Positions 1 to 8,352 of a stretch of 64,000 nt of DNA are shown piece by piece. The notes beneath the pieces were generated by a model. That model worked only from the letters and a program-made list of their open reading frames with translations, was not told the DNA's origin and did no database searches. The translations under genes were made by a program, and so were the position numbers. Origin of the DNA: Comamonas sp. JUb58 (GTDB taxonomy: Bacteria; Pseudomonadota; Gammaproteobacteria; Burkholderiales; Burkholderiaceae_C); contig NZ_SOAL01000002.1 in assembly GCF_004364775.1 (NCBI RefSeq), forward strand, positions 1 to 64,000, read 5' to 3'. Every line of letters begins with the position of its first letter. Position 1 is the first letter of the stretch.

Positions 1-13
1 AAGCTCAAACTAA

Positions 14-50
14 AAGGCCTGAGCCCGGTGGAGTACCGAACTCAGGCCTT
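14..50 (-). terminator. Intrinsic terminator of the encapsulin operon
   Basis: A 10-bp perfect stem (AAGGCCTGAG at 14-23 with CTCAGGCCTT at 41-50) encloses a second 4-bp stem (CGGT 26-29, ACCG 35-38). Read on the minus strand it is followed by the T-rich tract TTTTAGTTT. It lies about 90 bp after the desulfurase stop codon and is the natural end of that operon. Confidence 0.75.
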
Positions 51-140
51 GAGCCGCTAACATTCAACTGTCCAACTTCTTGGGGTCAGTTCAGTTGTGA
101 CCGGCGCTTTTCGTTGCTGCAAGGCTGAAAGACCCGCCGC

Positions 141-2114
141 TCAGCGCCGCCGCGCCGCGAGCTTGCGCACCTCCCGCACCAGCTGGTCGACCTCGTCAAA
201 GGTGTTGTAGAAGGCCAGCGAGGGTCGCACGGCGGTCTCAACCCCAAAACGGCGCAGGATGGGCTGCGCGCAATGGTGGCCGGTGCGCACAGCAATGCCT
301 TCGGCATTGAGCGCCTGGCCCACCTCGTCGGTGCTGTAGCCATCCAAGGTAAAGGCCAGCACGCTGGCCTTGCCGGGCACGGTGCCGATCAGGCGCAGCC
401 CCGCAATGCTGGCCAGCTGCGCCATGCCATAGTCCACCAGCGCATGCTCGTAGCGGCTGATCTGCGCGATGCCGATGCGCTCCACATACTCCAGCGCCGC
501 GCCCAGGCCCACTGCATCGGCGATATTGCCGGTGCCTGCCTCAAAGGTGTTGGGCAAGGGCTGGTAGACGGTTTTCTCAAACGTCACATCGGCAATCATG
601 TTGCCGCCGCCCTGCCAGGGTGGCATGGCCTCCAGCACCTCGCGCCGGCCCCAGAGCACGCCGATACCGGTGGGTGCAAAGATCTTGTGGCCCGAGAAGA
701 CAAAGAAGTCCGCCCCCAGGTCCTGGACATCGACCGGGGTGTGCGCAATGGACTGCGCACCATCGATCAAGGTGGTGATGCCCCGGCGCTTGGCGATCTC
801 CACCACCTGCTTGACGGGCACCACCGTGCCCAGCACGTTGGAGACATGGCCGATGGCCACGATCTTGGTGCGGTCGTTGATCAGCTTCTGGTACTCATCG
901 AGCCGGATCTGGCCCTGGTCATCGACCGGAATCACCCGCAGCTGGGCGCCCTTGGCCGCTGCCAGTTGCTGCCAGGGAACGATGTTGGCATGGTGCTCCA
1001 GGTGGCTGATGATGATTTCGTCGCCCTCGCCCACATTCGCCCCACCCCAGGCCTTGGCCACCAGGTTGATGGCCTCGGTGGTGCCACGCACAAAGATCAC
1101 CTCGCGCGCATCGGGCGCATGGATAAAGCGCCGCACCACCTCACGCGCATGCTCATAGGCATCGGTCGCCCGCGCGGCCAAGGTGTGGGCCGCGCGGTGG
1201 ATGTTCGAGTTCTCATGCGCGTAGAAATGGCTGATGCGCTCGATCACCTGGCGCGGCTTGTGCGTGGTGGCCGCATTGTCCAGCCAGACCAGCGGCTTGC
1301 CGTTGATGCGCTCGGACAGAATCGGAAAATCCCGCCGCACGGCCTGGATGTCAAAGCCCGGATGGCGGTCCTGCTGTGCGGCCGCAGGCGCCGCATCGGC
1401 ATGGGGATGCGCTTTGGCCGGTGTGACAAAGCCATTGGGCAGCTGCACGGCATGCACAAAGTAGTACTGCGGCGCAGCGCCCGGCGCCTGCAGCGCTTGG
1501 CCCAGCGGTGGCACATCGGCCGCGCGCGGGCCGCGCAGATCGATGCCGTCCAGATGCGGGTCGGGCGCCGCATGGCGGGCCTGGTCGGCCAGCGCCTGCA
1601 ATGGCGCATCGCCGGGCGCGGCGGCTGCCGGCGCATCCAGAAAGTAATAGCCACTGGCAGCGGCGGGCACTGCGCTTGGCACTGTGCTGGGTACAGTGGC
1701 CGGCGCTGCAGCCACCGGCGGCACCCCTTGCACCAGCCCACCCAGGCGCGGCTCATAGGCGGGCAGCGCGCTGTGCAGCGTGTCGGGCACGCCATTGCCT
1801 GCCGCGGCATGGGGCAGCAAGGCGGGGGCGCGGTGGGCCAGCGACAGCGCTGGTGTCGGCGATGCCGGCAACAGGTTGCTGCCCGGCAGCAGGCCGGCAG
1901 GGATGGGGGTGCCAGGCACGCTGGGGCCCAGGCCAGCCGGGCTGGCCAGTGGCGAGCCCGGTGGCGCGATGTTCACAGGTGCTTGCACACCGGGCGGCAG
2001 GCCCGCCGGCGCCGCAGGCCGCTCGGCCCAGAGCGCCGTGGCCAGCTGCGCCAGCAGCTCGGTGGAGATGGGCGCGCCCGATGGCTCGGGCAGGCCGGAT
2101 ACGGCGGAAACCAT
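141..2114 (-). CDS. Encapsulin-cargo cysteine desulfurase (SufS-like) with long disordered N-terminal extension
   Basis: PLP-dependent cysteine desulfurase that removes sulfur from L-cysteine, giving alanine and an enzyme persulfide. The catalytic domain begins near residue 252. The PLP lysine is in SGHK (about K477) and the catalytic cysteine in HHCAQP (about C615). The first ~250 residues are Pro/Ala/Gly-rich and of low complexity, as in family 2A encapsulin cargo desulfurases, where this region carries the enzyme into the shell. A GTG at 2132 overlaps the shell gene stop, but the ATG at 2114 has an AGGAG five bases upstream and is preferred, giving 657 residues. It is the last gene of the operon. 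Cargo status is inferred from the extension and from adjacency to the shell gene. Confidence 0.93.
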   Translation of the reverse strand: MVSAVSGLPEPSGAPISTELLAQLATALWAERPAAPAGLPPGVQAPVNIAPPGSPLASPAGLGPSVPGTPIPAGLLPGSNLLPASPTPALSLAHRAPALLPHAAAGNGVPDTLHSALPAYEPRLGGLVQGVPPVAAAPATVPSTVPSAVPAAASGYYFLDAPAAAAPGDAPLQALADQARHAAPDPHLDGIDLRGPRAADVPPLGQALQAPGAAPQYYFVHAVQLPNGFVTPAKAHPHADAAPAAAQQDRHPGFDIQAVRRDFPILSERINGKPLVWLDNAATTHKPRQVIERISHFYAHENSNIHRAAHTLAARATDAYEHAREVVRRFIHAPDAREVIFVRGTTEAINLVAKAWGGANVGEGDEIIISHLEHHANIVPWQQLAAAKGAQLRVIPVDDQGQIRLDEYQKLINDRTKIVAIGHVSNVLGTVVPVKQVVEIAKRRGITTLIDGAQSIAHTPVDVQDLGADFFVFSGHKIFAPTGIGVLWGRREVLEAMPPWQGGGNMIADVTFEKTVYQPLPNTFEAGTGNIADAVGLGAALEYVERIGIAQISRYEHALVDYGMAQLASIAGLRLIGTVPGKASVLAFTLDGYSTDEVGQALNAEGIAVRTGHHCAQPILRRFGVETAVRPSLAFYNTFDEVDQLVREVRKLAARRR

Positions 2115-2128
2115 GGCGGCTCCTTTGC

Positions 2129-3061
2129 TCACTTGTAGGTATCGGGATAGTCGTGGTATTTGTTGATCTCCACGTCATCGAGCACGGCCAGCGCATCGGG
2201 CGTATGCACCGCCAGCGAGCAGTACAGCGAGATCAGGTACGAGGCAATCGCATGGTTGTTGATGCCCATGAAGCGCACCGACAGCCCTGGGCCCTGCTCG
2301 CCCGGCAAGCCGGGCTGGAACAGGCCGACCACGCCCTGGCGCTTGTCGCCCACTCGCAGCAGCAGGATCTTGGATTTGCCATCGGCTACCGGCACCTTGT
2401 CCGAGGGGATCAGCGGCACACCGCGCCAGGTGATGAACTGCGAGCCAAACAGGCTGGTGGTGGGCGGTGGGGTGCCCCGGCGCGTGGCCTCGCGGCCAAA
2501 GGCGGCAATGGTCAGCGGATGGGCCAGGAAGAAGGCCGGCTCCTTCCAGACCTTGGTCAGCAGCTCATCGAGGTCATCGGGCGTGGGCGCACCGGTCAGC
2601 GGGAAGATGCGCTGCTCTTCGGTCACCTGGGCCAGCAGGCCGTAGTCAGGGTTGTTGATCAGCTCGCTTTCCTGGTTCTCCTTGATGGTCTCGATGGTCA
2701 GGCGCAGCTGCTCCTTGATCTGGTCATGCGGGCTGCTGTACAGGTCCGAGACGCGGGTGTGCACATCCAGCACGGTGCTGACGGCGTTCAGGAAGAACTC
2801 GCGCGGCTGCGACTCGTACTCGACGAAGGTGCGCGGCAGCTGGTTCTCATGCGTCTTGGCGGTGCAGGCCACCCGGATGTCCTCGGGGTTCTTGACCTGG
2901 TTGAGCCGGTAGATACCGGCCTCGACCGGCACCCATTGCAGCAGGTGTGTCAGCCAGCGCGGGCTGATGGTGGAAAGCTGGGGAACGGTCTTGGTGGCGT
3001 TGGCTAACTGCCGTGCAGCACTGTCGCCCAATGCGGTCGTGCCGCCTACATTCGCTGTCAT
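2129..3061 (-). CDS. Family 2A encapsulin shell protein (SrpI-like)
   Basis: A 310-residue HK97-fold shell protein of the SrpI / major membrane protein I type. It assembles into a hollow nanocompartment holding the cysteine desulfurase encoded next to it. The sequence matches this family along its length, including the N-terminal arm (ISPRWLTHLLQWVPVEAGIY) and the C-terminal region with VRFMGINNHAIASYLISLY. No cyclic-nucleotide-binding domain is inserted, which separates family 2A from 2B. GGAGAG precedes the ATG. The stop overlaps the GTG alternative start of the desulfurase, implying translational coupling. Related shells in cyanobacteria and Acinetobacter are tied to sulfur storage; that role here is inferred. 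Confidence 0.93.
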   Translation of the reverse strand: MTANVGGTTALGDSAARQLANATKTVPQLSTISPRWLTHLLQWVPVEAGIYRLNQVKNPEDIRVACTAKTHENQLPRTFVEYESQPREFFLNAVSTVLDVHTRVSDLYSSPHDQIKEQLRLTIETIKENQESELINNPDYGLLAQVTEEQRIFPLTGAPTPDDLDELLTKVWKEPAFFLAHPLTIAAFGREATRRGTPPPTTSLFGSQFITWRGVPLIPSDKVPVADGKSKILLLRVGDKRQGVVGLFQPGLPGEQGPGLSVRFMGINNHAIASYLISLYCSLAVHTPDALAVLDDVEINKYHDYPDTYK

Positions 3062-3122
3062 ATTTCTCTCCGGTTGCGCGTGTGAATGAACAGGAAAATC
3101 ATCGCCTTGCGGCGCTTTGGCC

Positions 3123-3401
3123 TCAACCGGCTATCGCCGCCAAGCGCTGCATGTGCTGGGCCCGCACCAGGTAGTGCTGGTGCAGTTCCTCACCGCGCAG
3201 CACCAAGGTGGACTGCGGCACCTGCAGCGCCTGGGCCAGCTTGCCGATGGTGGCCAGCGACACCGCCACCTGGCCGCGCTCGACCTCGCCGACATAGGAG
3301 CGGTTCAGATCGGCCTGCGCGGCCAGCTGCTCCTGCGACCAGCCCATGGCCTCGCGCGAGCGGCGCACGGCCAGCCCGAAATGGTGGGAAAAATCATTCA
3401 T
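3123..3401 (-). CDS. Xre-family helix-turn-helix regulator in the encapsulin operon
   Basis: A 92-residue protein that is almost entirely one Cro/CI-type HTH domain (residues ~7-65), with the typical pattern SREAMGWSQEQLAAQADLNR followed by SYVGEVERGQ. The ATG overlaps the stop of the upstream serine acetyltransferase gene (ATGA), so the two are translationally coupled. The shell gene starts 61 bases downstream. It probably regulates this operon or related sulfur genes. There is no ligand-binding domain, and its target is unknown. Confidence 0.88.
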   Translation of the reverse strand: MNDFSHHFGLAVRRSREAMGWSQEQLAAQADLNRSYVGEVERGQVAVSLATIGKLAQALQVPQSTLVLRGEELHQHYLVRAQHMQRLAAIAG

Positions 3402-4336
3402 AGCGCGGCCTCCTCAGCGGGCAAGGCGGGTTCGCTGCGCGGGCGCTGCGCAGCGGCCTGCAACGATGCCTGGGTCACATGGGCTCCGGCGACCACGCTC
3501 TGCGTCAGCCAGACATTGCCGCCAATGACGGCGCCCGCGCCCAGGGTCACCCGGCCCAGAATGGTCGCGCCCGCATAGATCACCACGCCGTCTTCGACGA
3601 TCGGGTGGCGCGGCTGGCCTTTTTGCAGATGGCCTTGTTCGGTTTGCACAAAGCGCTTGGCGCCCAAGGTGACGGCCTGGTAGATGCGCACCTTGCGGCC
3701 GATCACCGCCGTCTCGCCCACCACCACGCCGGTGCCGTGGTCGATGAAAAAGCCCTCGCCAATCTGCGCGCCGGGGTGGATGTCGATGCCCGTCTCGCTG
3801 TGCGCCAGCTCGGCCACGATGCGGGCCAGCAGCGGCAGCTGCAGCACATAGAGCTGGTGGGCAATGCGGTGGTGGATCAGCGCCAGCACGCCGGGGTAGC
3901 AAAGCAGCACCTCGTCGACGGTGCGGGCGGCGGGGTCGCCCTCGTAGGCGGCCTGCACATCGCTATCCAGCAGGCGGCGAATGCCGGGCAAGGCCAGCGC
4001 AAACTGGCGCGTCAGTGCCTGGGCCTGCTCCTCGGTGCCCGCCGGGCTGCGCTGGGTGTAGCGCAGCTCCAGTGCAATCTGGGTCTGCAACCGGTGCAAG
4101 GCGGCATCCAGCGCATGGGCCACATAAAAGTCTTCGCTCTCCTGCAGCAAATCATGCGGGCCCAGCCGCATCGGAAACAGCACGCCCTTGAGCAGACCCA
4201 GGGTCTGCGCCAGCGCATCGCGCGAGGGGAACTCGCGCCCGCCGGGCTCCTGGCTGCGCTGGTGGGAATCACGCCAATGGCGGCGCTGCTCGGCCAACTG
4301 TGCGGCCACTTCTTGGATGGGGAAAGGGGTGGTCAT
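3398..4336 (-). CDS. Serine O-acetyltransferase, EpsC/CysE type
   Basis: Transfers acetyl from acetyl-CoA to L-serine, making O-acetylserine, the direct precursor of cysteine. The N-terminal half is helical. The C-terminal half has left-handed beta-helix hexapeptide repeats with the serine acetyltransferase motifs GIDIHPGAQIG, FIDHGTGVVVGE and YQAVTLGA. An in-frame TTG exists at 4360, but the ATG at 4336 has GAAGG six bases upstream and is chosen, giving 312 residues. This is the longer EpsC-like form often found beside family 2A encapsulins. It would feed cysteine to the encapsulated desulfurase. Confidence 0.92.
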   Translation of the reverse strand: MTTPFPIQEVAAQLAEQRRHWRDSHQRSQEPGGREFPSRDALAQTLGLLKGVLFPMRLGPHDLLQESEDFYVAHALDAALHRLQTQIALELRYTQRSPAGTEEQAQALTRQFALALPGIRRLLDSDVQAAYEGDPAARTVDEVLLCYPGVLALIHHRIAHQLYVLQLPLLARIVAELAHSETGIDIHPGAQIGEGFFIDHGTGVVVGETAVIGRKVRIYQAVTLGAKRFVQTEQGHLQKGQPRHPIVEDGVVIYAGATILGRVTLGAGAVIGGNVWLTQSVVAGAHVTQASLQAAAQRPRSEPALPAEEAAL

Positions 4337-4384
4337 GGCATACCTTCGTGGGAGGATCAAAGCGCTTGTGTATGGGTCAGGGCG

Positions 4385-4858
4385 TCAGTCCTGCACCCAG
4401 GGCAGTTGGTGGTAGCGCCACCCATTGCCATGGCCGCGCTGCTGCTGCGCGTCCAGCTCGCCTTCAAAGCCCTCTTGCACATTGAAGACATGGCGAAAGC
4501 CGGCAGCCTCGGCCGCTTGCGCTGCCAGCACCGAGCGTTTGCCGCTGCGGCACAGCAGCAGGGCCACGGCTTCCTTGCCGCCGTGTGCCGCCAGGCGCGC
4601 CTCCAGCTCGCGCACAAAACGGGGGTTGCGGGTCAGCGCCGTGCCGGTCGCCCAGGGGACATGGATGCTGCCGGGCACATGGCCGACAAAATGGCGCTCC
4701 TCGGCCGAGCGCACATCGACCAGCACCGCCCGTTGCTGCTGCACCAGCGGCCAGGCCGCCAGCGGGGGCACGCTGCCGGCATAGCCCAGCGCTTGGTCCT
4801 GCGCCGCTTTCCAGGCCGTCTCCAGCACTTCAGGCAGGCTGGTATCGGTTGTCGTCAT
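4385..4858 (-). CDS. Rhodanese-domain sulfurtransferase, first gene of the encapsulin operon
   Basis: A 157-residue single-domain rhodanese. The sulfur-carrying cysteine lies in the loop LLLCRSGKRS, and the fold markers VLVDVRSAEERHFVGHVPGS and HVFNVQEGFEG are present. Rhodaneses move sulfane sulfur between carriers. In this operon it is a candidate to use or pass on sulfur made by the cysteine desulfurase. GAGG lies about 7 bases before the ATG. The serine acetyltransferase ATG follows 48 bases after its stop, so the genes are probably cotranscribed. Confidence 0.9.
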   Translation of the reverse strand: MTTTDTSLPEVLETAWKAAQDQALGYAGSVPPLAAWPLVQQQRAVLVDVRSAEERHFVGHVPGSIHVPWATGTALTRNPRFVRELEARLAAHGGKEAVALLLCRSGKRSVLAAQAAEAAGFRHVFNVQEGFEGELDAQQQRGHGNGWRYHQLPWVQD

Positions 4859-5201
4859 AAAAAGCCTCTACGGTCAAATGGATGGGGATAGCCACCAATT
4901 TAGGCCGCCAGGCGCTGCAGGGACACGAATAAAAATGCGCTTGCACATGCAGTTTTCACATATGCGCAGCCAGCCGCCCAAGGCTTGCGCCTATAGCCAG
5001 AGCTTTTGAATAGGTCTATATTGAAAACAAGGTGTAGCAGACGCGCTGTGCCCATCAGCCAACGTCTTCTGCGTCTTGACCGCCGCATTGCAACAGGCCA
5101 CATCGTGCATGCGGTTCCTTAGAACAGGGCTGCAATGCCCGCTGTGGGCCCTTCGCAAGGTGCTGACAGCCCGCAATGACAGCCTCCACCAGGAGACAAA
5201 G
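4859..5201. other. Intergenic region between divergent encapsulin operon and membrane-protein gene
   Basis: This 343-bp region is more AT-rich than its surroundings and must hold the promoter of the encapsulin operon (minus) and of the small membrane-protein gene (plus). I found no pair of -35/-10 boxes good enough to call. Short ORFs read here look like chance. Confidence 0.5.
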
Positions 5202-5756
5202 ATGGCTGTCATCACCCATGAGCATGGACTGCATTCCACCCCCAGCGAAGACCACCACCGGCGCCATTTCAGCGCCAAGCGGATCTGCCTGGGGATTGTG
5301 CTTTTATGCGTAGCCTTGGCCGCGCTGGTGCTGCCGCTGGTCCGTGACGGCTTGGAGCTGATCCAGACGCAGCTGCACTGGTCGGCACTGTCCAGCTGGC
5401 TGGCCCAGGCCCCCATAGCCAGTTGGCTGATGATGTTTGTCTGGGGCGCGCTGGTGCCGCTCTCGCTGATTGCGATGCTGCGCTACCACCGCAATGTGCT
5501 GGGTGTCGTCGTCGCGCTGGCCTTCGCTGCGGTGGCCGTCATCTGGTATGTGCACATGCCCGCCCAATCCGGCTGCGCGGCCCAGTACAAGGACAGCATC
5601 TGGTGCTCGGTCATCGCCTGGGGCTACAGCCTGAGCCTGGGTATCAGCAACGCCGTCTACCTGTTTGCCTTGGTGATGGCCTTGCTCGGCGGCATCAGCT
5701 TTGCGGCGATTCCTGAAGACGATGAAGAAGACACTGGGCCGCAAGCGGCCCAGTGA
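5202..5756 (+). CDS. Small four-helix membrane protein of unknown function
   Basis: A 184-residue protein not recognised as a named family. It has a histidine-rich cytoplasmic N-terminus (HEHGLHSTPSEDHHRRH), four hydrophobic segments (about residues 27-47, 73-92, 97-116 and 142-165), a loop with two cysteines (SGCAAQYKDSIWCS), and an acidic C-tail (EDDEEDTG). The open frame extends upstream, but the ATG at 5202 follows AGGAG by six bases and is chosen. It diverges from the encapsulin operon. No link to that system can be shown. Confidence 0.75.
   Translation: MAVITHEHGLHSTPSEDHHRRHFSAKRICLGIVLLCVALAALVLPLVRDGLELIQTQLHWSALSSWLAQAPIASWLMMFVWGALVPLSLIAMLRYHRNVLGVVVALAFAAVAVIWYVHMPAQSGCAAQYKDSIWCSVIAWGYSLSLGISNAVYLFALVMALLGGISFAAIPEDDEEDTGPQAAQ
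5732..5755. terminator. Strong hairpin between convergent genes
   Basis: An 11-bp perfect stem (CACTGGGCCGC 5732-5742 and GCGGCCCAGTG 5745-5755) overlaps the 3' end of the membrane-protein gene and precedes the convergent sulfatase stop. No T tract follows on either strand, so its role as a terminator or RNA-end stabiliser is uncertain. Confidence 0.45.
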
Positions 5757-5762
5757 CGGTGT

Positions 5763-7100
5763 TCAGCGCTGGGGCATGTCGGCATCGGTGTAGCAGAGGC
5801 TCACCGTCGCATCCCCCGGAATCGGCGGCATGCTGGCGTTCCAGGCCTCCCAGGCCGCCACCATGGCTTGCAGGCGCTCCGGCAGCACAGTGGCCAGGTT
5901 GGCGCGCTCTCGCTCATCGGCGCGCAGGTTGAACAGATAGTCCACCCCATCGACGCGCAGGTATTTCCAGTCGCCATCGCGCATGGCGCGCTGGCCCCGG
6001 TGGTTCATGCGCCAGAACAGGGGCTGGTCGTCCTGCCAGGCCACGTCCTGCAGCAGCGGCAGCAGTGACTGTCCGTCCCAGGGGTAGTCGGCAGCGGCGG
6101 TCGCCCCACCAATCTCCAGCATGGTGGCGCTCCAGTCCATGGTCATGCAGGTCTGGCGGCTCTCGCCCGCAGGCGCAATCACACGCGGCCAGTGGGCCAC
6201 CCAGGGCACGCGGATGCCGCCCTCGGTCAGGTCCATCTTGCCGCCCACCAGCGGCCAATTGTCCGAGAAGCGCTCGCCGCCGTTGTCGCTGGTGAAGACG
6301 ATCAGGGTATCGTCCGCCAGGCCATGCGCCTGCAAGCGCTCCACCAGGCGGCCAATGCCCTCGTCCATGTGGTGGATCATGCGCTGGTAGCTCTCAATAT
6401 TGCCGCCATGCAGGTGGTAGATGGCCTGCTTGTTCTCGACCAGCTCGCGCGACAAGGCCTCGTCGTCCCGGGTTTCCCAGGGCCAGTGCGGCGCGGTGTA
6501 GTGCAGGCTCAAAAAGAAGGGGCTGTCCTGTTGTGCGCCGGCCGCCATGCGGTCGATGTAGTCCACCGCGTAGTCGCTGATCAGGTCGGTCAGGTAGCCG
6601 GGCTGCTCGCGCTCGGCCTCGCCAAACCAGAGGTCATGCTGACCGTTGGCACCGCAGTGGCTGAAGTAATCCACCCCGCCCGACATGGGCCCGAAGAACT
6701 CTTCATAGCCGGATTTAAGTGGGCTGAAATGCGGCGGGTAGCCCAGGTGCCACTTGCCCATCAAGGCCGTGCGGTAGCCTGCCTCGCGCAGCAGCGATGG
6801 CAAGGTCGGGTGGCTGGGCGGCAGGCCCAGGTCCGGGTTGCCGCGCGTGGCGGTGCGGATCGGCTCCTCGGCAGCACCGCGCAGGCGGTACTGGTAGCGC
6901 GCCGTCATCAGCGCAAAGCGCGTGGGCGAGCAGACCGGCGAGTTGGAATAGCCCTGCGTCAGCTTGAGGCCCCCGGCGGCCAGCGCATCGATATGCGGCG
7001 ACACGGCCCCAAAGCTGGCATGGCGGCCGCCATAGCAGCCCAGATCGGCGTAGCCCAGGTCATCGGCCACGATAAAGATGATGTTCGGTCGTTTCAACAC
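5763..7100 (-). CDS. Type I sulfatase (arylsulfatase family)
   Basis: Hydrolyses sulfate esters. The N-terminal metal-binding block reads PNIIFIVADDLGYADLGCYGG. The formylglycine motif is CSPTR, of the Cys-type needing maturation by a formylglycine-generating enzyme. Further family blocks are GKWHLGY and TSDNGG. The frame opens at a GTG at 7133, but the GTG at 7100 places the conserved RPNIIF close to the N-terminus as usual and is preferred. No signal peptide is seen, so a cytoplasmic enzyme is likely. It lies just after a Bug binding-protein gene on the same strand, suggesting uptake and desulfation of one organic sulfate, but the substrate is unknown. Confidence 0.85.
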   Translation of the reverse strand: MLKRPNIIFIVADDLGYADLGCYGGRHASFGAVSPHIDALAAGGLKLTQGYSNSPVCSPTRFALMTARYQYRLRGAAEEPIRTATRGNPDLGLPPSHPTLPSLLREAGYRTALMGKWHLGYPPHFSPLKSGYEEFFGPMSGGVDYFSHCGANGQHDLWFGEAEREQPGYLTDLISDYAVDYIDRMAAGAQQDSPFFLSLHYTAPHWPWETRDDEALSRELVENKQAIYHLHGGNIESYQRMIHHMDEGIGRLVERLQAHGLADDTLIVFTSDNGGERFSDNWPLVGGKMDLTEGGIRVPWVAHWPRVIAPAGESRQTCMTMDWSATMLEIGGATAAADYPWDGQSLLPLLQDVAWQDDQPLFWRMNHRGQRAMRDGDWKYLRVDGVDYLFNLRADERERANLATVLPERLQAMVAAWEAWNASMPPIPGDATVSLCYTDADMPQR

Positions 7101-7178
7101 GGGGTCTCGCTCACAGTCATGGCAGGCTGGCACCTGGTCGGTGCGCCGCCTGCGTCTGGCAGTTCAGGGGAAAACGGA

Positions 7179-8162
7179 TCAGGGCTTGTAGCCCGAGGCC
7201 TGGATCACCGGTGCCCACTGCTTTTTGTAGGCCTGCAGCGCCTTGGCGGTCTGCTCGGAGGTGCTGGCCACCGGGTCCAGGTAGTTGGTCGCAAACTGCT
7301 TGTGCACTTCAGGATCCTGCATCACCTTGTGGATGGCGGCGGCATAGCGCTGCACCTGGGCGGCAGGCATGGACTGGGGCGCAAAAAAGGTGTTCCAGCC
7401 GGCGGCAGACAGGTTCACACCCGCCTCCTTCAGGGTTGGGACATCGGGCACGGCAGCATTGCGGGCATCGCCACTGACGGCCAGCAGACGCAGCTTGCCC
7501 GCCTGGTGCTGCTGCACCAGGGTGTCGAGCGTGTCGACGGCCACCGGCACCTGGCCGCCCATCAGATCGGTGAGCAGGGGCGCCGAGCCCTTGTAGCCCA
7601 CCGCCTCGGCCTCGACGCCGGCTTGCTGGCCCAGCATCAGTGCAAAAAAGTGCGGCAGGCTGCCGGTGGCAGGCACGCCGATATTGGCCTTGGCCGGGTT
7701 GGCCTTGAGCCAGGCCAGCAGATGCTTCATCTCCTTGACCGGCACGGCGCTGGCCACGGCCACACCAAAGACATAGCGGTTGACTTCGCTGACCGGCACA
7801 AAATCCTGCTCCGGGTCGTAGCCCAGGTTGTTCACCACCAGCGGCGCCACCACCATGACGGCGGGGTTGGCCAGCATCAGCACCGGCTGGCTGGCGGGGG
7901 CGTTCTTCACAAACTGCGCAGCCACGCGGCCGCCAGCGCCCACCTTGTTTTCCACAATCACGGTGCTGCCCAGGCTGGCCTGCAGCTTGTCGGCCACAAT
8001 GCGCGCGACACGGTCGGTGGCCCCACCGGGTGGGTAGCCGACGATGATGCGCAGCACGCCGTCCTGGGCCTGCGCGGGCAAGGCCCACAGCGACGAGGTG
8101 GTGGCCAGCACCGAGGCAGCCATGGCTGCGGACTGGCCGAGAAAATGACGACGTTGAACCAT
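7179..8162 (-). CDS. Bug/TctC-family periplasmic substrate-binding protein
   Basis: A 327-residue solute-binding protein of the large Burkholderiales Bug family, which captures small carboxylates and related compounds. The N-terminus has a Tat-like signal (QRRHFLG, then a hydrophobic stretch ending LPAQAQ). The mature part starts with the family block RIIVGYPPGGATDRVAR. No TctAB membrane partner is nearby, as is common for Bug proteins. It is upstream of the sulfatase in the same direction and divergent from a MarR-type regulator, which may control it. Confidence 0.88.
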   Translation of the reverse strand: MVQRRHFLGQSAAMAASVLATTSSLWALPAQAQDGVLRIIVGYPPGGATDRVARIVADKLQASLGSTVIVENKVGAGGRVAAQFVKNAPASQPVLMLANPAVMVVAPLVVNNLGYDPEQDFVPVSEVNRYVFGVAVASAVPVKEMKHLLAWLKANPAKANIGVPATGSLPHFFALMLGQQAGVEAEAVGYKGSAPLLTDLMGGQVPVAVDTLDTLVQQHQAGKLRLLAVSGDARNAAVPDVPTLKEAGVNLSAAGWNTFFAPQSMPAAQVQRYAAAIHKVMQDPEVHKQFATNYLDPVASTSEQTAKALQAYKKQWAPVIQASGYKP

Positions 8163-8352
8163 GGGGAGAGTCTCCGATGCTTATGAACAAGGGCCCGCAA
8201 CAGCAGGCCCATGCCCTCTATGGTGCCGCGTTTGATCTAGCCTAAAGGCATAAGCTTTTTCAGCTTCAGCACAAGCGCCAGCGCAGCATGCCTGCACTGT
8301 AGAAAACCAGGGCACAATTGTTCTAATCAACCATCGCCCGGATTTACCCGCA

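Noticed and set aside
273..2138. A 621-codon plus-strand frame antisense to the desulfurase
   Set aside because: Its composition reflects the complement of the Pro/Ala-rich gene; no domain is seen.
4900..5103. A 67-codon minus-strand ORF upstream of the rhodanese gene
   Set aside because: No ribosome-binding site or recognisable sequence; it lies in the AT-rich promoter region and is probably chance.
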